NCBI GenBank assembly: GCA_933207985.1
Contig: OW240918.1
Location: 110,876,887 to 110,940,886, forward strand
Reading direction: 5' to 3'
DNA length: 64,000 nucleotides
Source of the DNA: Pelobates cultripes
Lineage: Eukaryota > Chordata > Amphibia > Anura > Pelobatidae
Part shown: in pieces, positions 56,391 through 64,000 of the stretch
Position numbering within the stretch: the stretch's first letter is position 1
Layout of the letters: every line of letters begins with the position of its first letter
Made by a program: the position numbers and the translations under genes
Notes under the pieces: model-generated
Seen by the model: only the letters and a program-made list of their open reading frames with translations
What the model was told of the DNA's origin: nothing
The model's database searches: none

Positions 56391-56762
56391 TCAACTCCTG
56401 ACACTATACTCATCACCTACATTGCTGTACCTAAGGGCGGTGGTACTAATAGTGTAAGAGGTAGAGCTGGTGGTGGGTTGTGACAACAGCACAGAATCAG
56501 ATACAGTCCTAGTGGACCTGCTGTTTGCTCTAGTACTTTTTTGATTTGATTCTTCTCTAAGTAATACAGATGTTACATTTGCATGTTGCTTCATACTGGC
56601 ACTGATGAGATAACTCTTCACTTGCTCTTCTCTACTCACTTCCTTGCCACACAATATGCATTTTGCAAATCGGTCTTCTTGGAGATGCTCAAAGTGATCC
56701 CAAATGTTGCTTTGTTGGAGCAATAGTACACTCAACCTTTTGCCTTGTGCCTTTGTTGGCAA
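56391..56762 (-). pseudogene. hAT transposase N-terminal BED zinc-finger fragment
   Basis: A 123-aa open frame contains SNIWDHFEHLQEDRFAKCIL with CILC and, 20 residues on, SASMKQHANV. This is the BED-finger pattern (aromatic W..F, Cys-x2-Cys, His) that binds transposon ends. The second His position is doubtful and the catalytic RNase H-like domain is absent. It is the only transposase-like sequence in the window. Confidence 0.5.
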
Positions 56763-57159
56763 CAGAAGCTGTTACAAGACTAGTTTGTACACTAGCACTT
56801 AATGCTAATGGAAATGTTGATGGTGCCGGTACTGGTGATGTTGATAATGATGGTAATAGGTAAGGTGGTGCTGGTTATAGTAACATTGACAGTGGGTGAA
56901 CAACTTGTGCCAGTGGTAAAAGATGCAGCTCAATATCACAAATGTTTCTATTTGAGAAAAAATGTTTACATCAGATATAGATGATAAAAACAAAAAGTGG
57001 TAAACCGCGCCAAGATAGTATAAAAGATAGAACAATTAAAATATATACATACAGACAGTCCTGTGGTTAGGGATGTATAAAACCCTCAAAGAGAAATAAT
57101 AAAAAACAATAATAGTGCAATATGTCAAACGAATAAGAACATATATAAACTAATAGAGG

Positions 57160-57445
57160 ACTCACTCACACTTTGCAGAGCTACTCAGAGCTCTGCCGTA
57201 CAGCGCCTGGACGGTACAATCCCCGTCTCTGGATATAGATGATGGTATAATATGGTGTCCAATCCTCCACAGTGGTATATATAGAAAAAATAAGAATAAA
57301 ATCCAATGGTATAGTATGTCTATTCAAAATATATAAATAAAGGAAAAGTATCCTACTTACAAATTTCAGAGCAAATATCTTGCTCTGGTATAGACAGCAT
57401 GTGGTGGTATAATCCCCACCAAAGGATATAGGCCAGGATTCAAGA
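57160..57445 (-). repeat. Diverged PLE terminal repeats
   Basis: The two plus-strand segments run CACTTTGCAGAGCTACTCAG to CTGGATATAG and CAAATTTCAGAGCAAATATC to AAAGGATATAG. They have the same order of a small stem, GTACAATCCCC or GTATAATCCCC, and GGATATAG, so they are old duplicates, as in PLE pseudo-LTRs. Confidence 0.5.
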
Positions 57446-57535
57446 TGTACCAGGAACAGTAAATAAAGTAGTAAAAACTAAAACTTTATTAATACAAAAT
57501 AAAATTAGAATAAAAGAAATTGGCTTCAAGTCTCT

Positions 57536-57577
57536 TACTTAACGCGTTTCGCCCAATCTGGGGCTTCTTCAGAAGTA
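57536..57577 (-). ncRNA. Hammerhead-ribozyme-like motif of the minus-strand PLE
   Basis: On the minus strand: stem I TACTT/AAGTA (5 bp), core CTGAAGA (fits CUGANGA), one extra A, stem II GCCC/GGGC with loop CAGATT, GAAA, a minimal stem III (A-T, C-G around GC), and the cleavage position at T. Both the extra A and the ACGCG-type stem III are shared with the motif at 39351-39392, while stems I and II differ in sequence but keep pairing. Confidence 0.6.
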
Positions 57578-57677
57578 TGAGTCCAATCTGAATTAAGTTC
57601 TCTTTTATATAGGGGTCCCTGGTTACCTTGATTTCTTGCCGGTGTAAATTAGCTTCCTACTTCCGGGTCGCGTGTGT

Positions 57678-57885
57678 CGCCTGGAAGTGACGTAAGCGAA
57701 TCTCCCAGTGGCCTGATGGGATGTGTAGTATTGCTCTCAATGCTGATCAGTTTCTTCCTTCCGGGTTGTATATAGCTCCCGGAAGTGATGTAAGCAGGAC
57801 TCCCGGTGGTTGATGGGACATGTAGTGTAAGTTGCCCAATGTCTCATCAACAATGGTTTCGTCAACCGGAAGTGACGTATCGCAG
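57678..57885 (-). promoter_or_regulatory. Three repeats with ETS/CRE-like composite motif in PLE 3' region
   Basis: CTGGAAGTGACGTAAGC (57681), CCGGAAGTGATGTAAGC (57779) and CCGGAAGTGACGTA (57866) recur about every 87-98 bases. Each is followed by a TGATGGGA-type and TGTAGT segment. CCGGAAGT matches ETS sites and TGACGTA matches CREB/ATF sites. Promoter function is inference. Confidence 0.45.
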
Positions 57886-58319
57886 TCTGCTAAAGTTAAT
57901 GGGACTTGTAGTTCGGCAATTTGCTGATATTAATCACAATGTATATGAAAAATAGTTATTGTTTTGTAATTAGCAAATTTGTAAAATCGGATATTTAAAC
58001 ATAAGGATTGAATATTAATAAAAATATGGATATAAAAGACAAATATGGCATATGTTTGTTAAAAAAATGGCTAACATCCTATAAACAGTAACATCTTATG
58101 TACAGAACAACCATAAATATATACATATATAAAAATGTAAGATATTATACATGGTGTTTTATACCTAAATAAAGTAAACATGCATATTTATATGTGTAAA
58201 GTAAAAAGTATTATAGATAGTGCAATGCACAAAATAAAGCATGCATATGTGTTAAAAATATTATAATGATACAGAGGAGAGATGGTATTTCAATATTAAA
58301 AAATAATTTATAAAAAATT

Positions 58320-59590
58320 AAAAAGATCAAACTCCACATTAAGACCTTTGGGATGTAGTGTGTCTAAAAAATAGACCCACTCCATTTCTTTCTTGCCCAT
58401 TTTTTAAATTATATCACCACCTCTCAAATGTTGAGACAATTTTGAGATGCCCATAAATTTTAAGTGACGTGGGTCGTTATTATGTAACTCAAAATGTGAG
58501 GATACCAAGTGACTTTTCAGCCCTTTTTCTATATTTCTACAGTGTTCCCCAATTCTAGTCTTCAGCGGCCTTATAGTTCTTCCTATATATTGAAGTCCGC
58601 ATGGGCATTCTAATAGGTATATCACATTTTTGCTCATACATGTAATGGTGTTTTTAATGTTGTAGCTTTTATTTGTATTGTTTGATTTAAAGTTATATGT
58701 ATATCGATCAATTTTTTTAGTTTTTTTACAAGCTATACAACAATTGCATCTAAAAAATCCTTTTTTATTTTTCATAAAGTTATTTATAAATTCAGAATTA
58801 TTTTGTTTTGTATAGTTTTGTGTGAGTTGCATTTTTTAATTTGGGGCTCCTCTAAATATAATTTTGGGCTGATCTGGAATAATTTTTCCTAGTATAGGAT
58901 CTTCCTTTAATAAATGCCAATTATTTCTAATTACTTTCTTAATTTGTTTGTTTTTATTATTATAGTCTAAAATGATGGACAATGCAAAGTCGTTTCTGTT
59001 ATTATTAATATTTTTGGGATCTTTATCTTGAATTAAAAAAAAAATTCTATCTGTATTCATTATATTTTCTATGGTTTTGTCTAATTTTTCTTTGTCGTAA
59101 CCTTTTTCAATAAATTTATCCTTCATCATATTTGCCTGGATTTTAAAAACATTACTGTCGGAACAATTTCTCTTTAGTCTGAGGAATTGGCTTTTAGGAA
59201 TACTATCGAGCCAGCTCCTATAATGACAGCTATCTGTTCCAATAAAATTATTTACATGGACCGGTTTAAAATTAGTTTTAGTATTGATTCTCTTATCCTT
59301 AATATAAATATCCAAATCTAAAAAGGTGACATTAGTCTGGCTAAAATCTGCTTTTAAAACTATATCATCGTTATTATCATTTAAAAAATCTATAAAAAGT
59401 TTAGCTGTGGGAAGTGGACCTTTCCATATAAAAAGAAGATCATCTATATAACGGATATAGGCCACCAGGTTCCCTACCCAGCCATGTCCACTCCACACCA
59501 TTCTTTCTTCCCACTCGGTCATGAAGAGGTTGGCATAGCTGGGTGCGAACCTGGTCCCCATCGCTGTACCGTTCTTTTTATTTATTTTCC
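58320..59590 (-). pseudogene. PLE RT palm/thumb and GIY-YIG endonuclease, two stops
   Basis: The frame runs from GTRFAPSYANLF through YIRYIDDLLFIW (catalytic YIDD, about 59450-59439) and the thumb (FLDLDIYIKD, LRLKRNCSD). There is a TAA at 58838-58836, then FRCNCCIACK (Cys motif), NVIYLLECPC, YIGRTIRPLKTRIGEH and RGGDII. A second TAA at 58406-58404 follows, then MEWVYFLDTL and PKGLN. Everything stays in one frame, so just two nonsense changes inactivate the visible part. The 5' half of the RT is lost by truncation. Confidence 0.87.
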
Positions 59591-60239
59591 TCTAAACAGT
59601 TAACAGTTAACTGCATATAGGAAAAATAATCTTACAGTGCAATGACATAATGACTGCCAAGCGCCAATATCCTATCTCCCACTCAAAGTTTTCTTAAGTG
59701 CTTCTGGCAGTACTGGCTGCAAGATACAGTATAAAACTAAAGTTAGTCACATACTTGAATCAATGACCCAGTGTATCTCCTACTCCAACTTTGCCCATCA
59801 ATTTAATGGTTTTATTTCCCTACTTAAATACCCCTGTCTTATGTCTGTAATTCTCAATCTTACCTTTGTTTTTCCTTAAATGACCTTAAATCAAATGTCC
59901 ATCTATGCATCCCCCCCATCTCTTAGCCCACCTGACCCTAATATACATCTCTCTCCCACAGTCTGATTTTTAAACATACCCAGTCCAGCAAAGAACTCAG
60001 AGCTCAACCAGCTGTTTCATGGCAATTTGCAACAGATAGCCTTCTGGAAGACTGATTGCCCTCCCACCCTACCCTTGCCCACCCACCCCATGCTCATTTC
60101 CTCATTTATAGATAGTCTCCCACACAACTTTCAATCTCCTGAAATGACAGGTGCAAACACTGATCAGCACACCTTTCCAATCTCTTAACCCTATAGAATA
60201 CATACCCTTTCTCCCTATAAATAGATATATATATATCTC
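59591..60239. other. Probable L2 5' flank, no clear feature
   Basis: A C/T-rich, A-poor to AT-mixed stretch directly upstream of the L2 coding region. It could be the LINE's 5' untranslated region. Nothing is decisive. Confidence 0.4.
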
Positions 60240-60440
60240 AAACCAATATTATATACTTTGATTTAAGTTTTGTTTTTCACAATTTCTGTTTCATTTTCAA
60301 CTACACACCTCATACCACTAACATGAATCCAAATATAACCATACTGTTATTCTTTATAACCCTTTTCTCAATCCAATTTTGTTCACACCACTACAAGCAT
60401 AAGCACACACCTCAAACTGGAACACAAATTATCATACGCC

Positions 60441-63400
60441 ATGGCATGCTCTGTTCCTGTAATCCATTCAATATATGGTCAAACAAAAATGATGTCTAAA
60501 TTCCTATTCCTTATGTTACTTGCCCTTGCAAATGATGTGGAGTCTAACCCAGCTAATTCTAGTCCTAATCTCCCCACTAAAAAAGGCCTCTCTTTTGTGC
60601 ACTGCAACATCCGTAGCTTACTCACTTAACTGGATGCACTGCAAGCCTGGTGTTCCCATTACAAACCAAAAATCATTGTACTCTCAGAATCATGGTTAAC
60701 GACTAAAATACCAGACACTGCCATTGCAGTACAGGGTTATTCATGTTTTAGATATGACAGAGCAAAGAGAGGAGGAGGCATTGTTATTTATACAGAAAGA
60801 TAAGTCCTGCGCTCACTCCCATCACTCCTGGGCGGCAGCAACGACTACAGAACACATCAGCCCCAATATATGGTAAAAAGGAAAGAAAAACATGTTACCT
60901 GTGCTCTCTCCTTAATCCCTATGCATTTTTTAAACAAATGGTGGTTTTTAGTTACCTCCAATGTCCATGAGAGGATATGCCCACCTGCCACATCAAGGCA
61001 GACCTCTTAGGTGGGTCCTAACTCTAACCATTCGCCTTGCTTCCTTGAGCTTCTGGCAAAGATATCTCAAATGAGACAGAGAGGGGTATTTTTTGTATAC
61101 ACCACTATATATATAATATTGTTATTTATGTTGACAATTCCATAAATTTTACCCCCTTACAAAACTTTAGCCCTTCTGCCACTTTTGATTTCCTTTCTGG
61201 CACAATTGAGATCCCGTGCAGTAAATCAATCATTGTTGCAGGAATCTAGCACGTAGCTCCCCATTGCATTCCCTATCTGACATAGCCCATCTCCTTAGTG
61301 AAGCCATAGCTCAAAACCCAAAAAATGAACTGTTGGTCTTTGGAGATTTTAATATTGATTGGCTGAATCCTAAAAATAATAGTTCTTGCACGCTATTTAA
61401 GACTTTGCAGCGAACGCAATTAATCTCCTCCCCAACTCTCATAAACATTAAAAGCCATAACCATACCCTGCTCGACTGGATTCTTTCCACTTCTTCTGAT
61501 AGAATCCAGGAGGCCGGTGTTCTCCTAAACAGTTTCAGTGATCATTGTTAAGTTTACTGCATCCGCAAAATAAAGGCTATTAAATCCTCTCCCAAGGTTA
61601 AAATCACCAGGTCCTTCAAAAAATGTAATCTTGAATCCTTTCTTAATGACATCAAGAACCTCCCATGGCACAGATTAAACATTATCTCAGATCTAGACTG
61701 TGCTGTTGAATTCTTTCAGTCTGAACTCCTACAAATTTGGAATTTGCATGCCCCGCTGCGTAAGGTGAGGGTAAAAGGAGCACATTTGAACTGGATCGCA
61801 GCTGACCTCATCCAAATGTACCAGTTTCGGGATTCTTTGTGGTCAAAGTTCAAGCGTACTGGCTCTATGAATGATCACTGTGCATACAGACAATGGCGAA
61901 ATATATGCACAAAACAAACAAAATTAGCCAAGGCCCAATATTTCTGTGAAAATCTGAACAATAACCTAGCAAACCCTAGAAACTTTTGGAAAGTCATAAA
62001 TAAATTACAAACTCCCCCAATCCACTCCCAACCCTTCACTGTAAAAGTGGATAACCAGACCCTGCAACTTCCCTTAGATGTAGCAAATGCCTTTAAAAAT
62101 TATTTTGTCAGATGCTCTACTGCCCTGATTGCCAAGCTAATAAATGGCACGCAGCCTGAAACTACAAATGTGGGTCAGGCACCACTACATTTGCAAAGGC
62201 CCAATATAGACAAGTTCATTTTTAGACCTGTACCTATTAGTGTCATTAAAAAACACCTAAATAATCTAAATGAAAAACCAGTCTGGACCTGATCAAATCC
62301 CAGCAATGCTGTTGAAGCTCAGTGCGCCGGCAATTGCTAATCCTGTCGCAACCCTAATTAATGAATCCTTGGTGTCTGGATACATACCCAAACTTTGGAA
62401 GACTGCGAGAGTAGTGCCTATCCATAAAAGTGGTGACACTACTTTGGTTTCTAACTATCGCCAAATATCATTGCTCCAGGTATTGTCAAAAATCTTAGAA
62501 AAATGTGTCCATACACAACTATGTGAGTACTACCAACAATCAAACTATCTGACCCCTGATCAATCAGGCTTTTGCCAGAATCACTCCACTACAACTGCCC
62601 TCTTAAAAGTTTGCAATGACATCCAAACTGGCATGGAACAAGGAGACCTAACAGGAGCTATTTTCCTTGATTTTACAAAGGCCTTTGACACAGTAGACCA
62701 CGGCATTCTACTGCACAAACTCAAAAACTCAGGTATTGGTGATTGTTCGCTAACCTGGTTTCAATCGTATGTATCGGATCGCTCGCAATATGTGTCCATT
62801 TCTGACAGCCTCCCTTCCTTTCCCAGTCACGTGTGGTATTCCCCAAGGTTCCATTCTCGGCCCCCTACTATTTACATTATTTATAAATTATCTGTCTAAT
62901 GTCTGCAAATCCTTAAATGTACACATGTACGCAAATGACACAGTAATCTATGCGAGCAAATCCAATCTACTGCAGCTTGAGGCTGTGCTCCAAGACCAGT
63001 TTACAGAGGTAGAAAAGTGGATCTCAAAAAACAAACTCTTCCTAAACACTGGCAAAACTGTCACAATAATCTTTGGAACAGTACCTAAATTACACAAATT
63101 ACACAATTCCCACCTATCCATCAAAAAATTCAAATGGCACACTGACCGCAGGCCACTCTTTCAAATACTTGGATATGATGTTAGACCCCAATCTATCTTT
63201 TGGCCTCCACATAGATGTAGTATATGCATCTGCATCGCAATCCCACATTAATAAACTCAATACATTGTATAACTCGTTCTGCCGATTTGTGCTACAATGT
63301 AATTACAGGACCCACCAGTAACATGCTAAAAGAACTAAACTGGCTGTAGCTGGAATCCAGATACACCCTTCATCTTTCCATCCTTGTGTTTAAGAGCTTT

Positions 63401-63682
63401 TCTGGGAAACTTCCACCCTACCTGAACAAAATGTTCTCCTCAGCTGTTCCCCCCTCCTATAACTTCCGATCCAGTACCAACACTTTATTTAGTCCATCTC
63501 AATACAAAAAGAAAGCAGCCCGAACCTCCTTTTCCTACAGAGCACTGCAATTGTGGAACGACCTCCCGCACAATTTAAAATCTTCCCTAAGCCTAAAGTC
63601 CTTTAAGAGATCCCTCTCTACATATCTCAACAGAACGCACCTATCATGGTTGATTATATATTTCCTACCTGTTCTATGTTAA
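60441..63682 (+). pseudogene. L2 ORF2-type polyprotein: endonuclease and RT, frameshifted
   Basis: The N-terminus (60441) has a hydrophobic stretch leading to DVESNP, a 2A-like motif remnant. The endonuclease shows FVHCNIRSL, IIVLSESWL and GGGIVIY, then, after the insert, LLVFGDFNIDWL and the SDHC catalytic box (61537-61548). RT: GPDQIPAMLLK, TARVVPIHKSG, NYRQISLL, IFLDFTKAFDTVDH (motif A), CGIPQGSILGPLLF (motif B), and MYANDTVIY where YADD has become YAND. The C-terminus has LWNDLPHNLKS. Stops at about 60627, 60801 and 61549 and several frameshifts inactivate it. Confidence 0.87.
60792..61117 (+). mobile_element. 326-bp insert with 12-bp target duplication (SINE-like?)
   Basis: ATTGTTATTTAT at 60780-60791 recurs at 61118-61129, and the L2 endonuclease reading (GGGIVIY) is duplicated at the join. 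The insert ends in ACTATATATATAAT. Duplication length and a simple-sequence tail suggest retroposition. I see no convincing A/B box, so the family is unknown. Confidence 0.6.
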
Positions 63683-63832
63683 ATTTTGTATATATTGTGT
63701 ATTAATATTGTTTTTGTATTTTATTGTACCCTAATGTATCAATGCAATGATTTGTGGACCCAAGACATACTTGAAAACGAGAGAAATCTCAATTTATCTT
63801 TCCTGGTAAAATATTTTATAAATAAATAAGCT

Positions 63833-64000
63833 TAAAAACACACAGGATCACTCCTGGTTTCAAAATGTCTAGAAAAATGCTGCTGGGGAATGTAGTTGTT
63901 TTATTGCTCCCCCGTTTTTGCCTACTTACTAGTCACTTCAGCCTGAATTAGGATGAATTGCAATTCAGTTCAAAATAGATCTCCAAGTCTATTAATTCTC
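63833..64000. other. Unassigned end of window
   Basis: Short sequence after the L2 tail with nothing recognisable. Confidence 0.5.

Larger units (their letters stand above)
57140..59590 (-). mobile_element. Penelope-like element, minus strand, 5'-truncated
   Basis: In transcript order: RT from the motif before YxDD (59590), GIY-YIG, a short 3' region with repeated CCGGAAGTGACGTA motifs (57678-57885), a hammerhead-like motif (57577-57536) and two diverged repeats (57445-57350 and 57245-57160). Those repeats share a GAGCTCTGC/GAGCAAG stem and GATATAG. The RT N-terminal half is missing. Confidence 0.82.
60240..63832 (+). mobile_element. L2-type LINE, near full-length but broken
   Basis: Coding runs from an N-terminal leader through APE endonuclease (60580-61551) and RT (61744-63320) to a C-terminal block. 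The 3' end CTCAATTTATCTTTCCTGG with TAAATAAATAA is the characteristic L2-group tail. An insert of 326 bases (60792-61117) with a 12-bp target duplication interrupts the endonuclease. Confidence 0.85.

Noticed and set aside
56790..57035. Val/Asp- and His/Tyr-rich frames
   Set aside because: Low-complexity translation of GGTGAT-type repeats on both strands.

Overview
This is eukaryotic, repeat-dominated DNA. I find no host protein-coding gene, tRNA or rRNA in it. The mix of elements suggests an amphibian genome, most likely an anuran: DIRS tyrosine-recombinase retrotransposons, Penelope-like elements (PLEs), L1/Tx1-type, CR1 and L2-type LINEs, a class I-like endogenous retrovirus, hAT and TTAA-target DNA transposon derivatives with long palindromes, and large minisatellites. 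The host assignment is inference from TE composition. Base composition swings from very AT-rich to GC-rich with element boundaries. A 100-N assembly gap lies at 37804-37903.

Layout. 1-2565: decayed DIRS element (gag-like part, tyrosine recombinase, terminal inverted segments). 2566-8800: small DNA-transposon derivatives in unassigned AT-rich sequence. 8807-10232: minus-strand PLE remnant. 10262-11945: L1 copy with a long ORF1 and no ORF2. 11979-13815: a tandem/inverted repeat and two L1 ORF2 fragments. 13816-16748: minus-strand CR1 LINE split by a TTAA-flanked MITE. 16752-18340: hAT and TTAA-family fragments. 18345-25110: L1 ORF2 split by a 4.1 kb insertion that holds an L1 ORF1 fragment, pyrimidine-rich minisatellite arms and a solo LTR. 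26041-29765: TTAA-flanked element with a 388-bp tandem array. 31206-32894: an ORF1-only L1 insertion with target-site duplication and poly(A) tail. 33080-34075: minisatellites. 35697-36250: palindromic MITE. 36590-39770: two oppositely oriented PLEs around the assembly gap. 40424-42766: 131-bp satellite array ending in a hAT terminus. 43286-54225: four-level nest (hAT > retrovirus > second hAT > minisatellite plus LINE). 54326-57000: minisatellite, TTAA-family end and a hAT transposase fragment. 57140-59590: minus-strand PLE. 60240-63832: plus-strand L2-type LINE.

How the parts relate. Most coding capacity is retroelement RT, endonuclease, RNase H or integrase, nearly all of it broken. The least damaged frames are the ORF1 of the 31206-32894 L1 (351 aa), the ORF1 at 10411-11586, and the PLE RT-thumb/GIY-YIG frame at 37906-38943. 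Insertions with clean target-site duplications allow relative dating. The points most worth checking are hammerhead-ribozyme-like folds in two PLEs, L1 copies carrying only ORF1, a degraded 2A-like motif in the L2 LINE, and the nested block at 43-54 kb.
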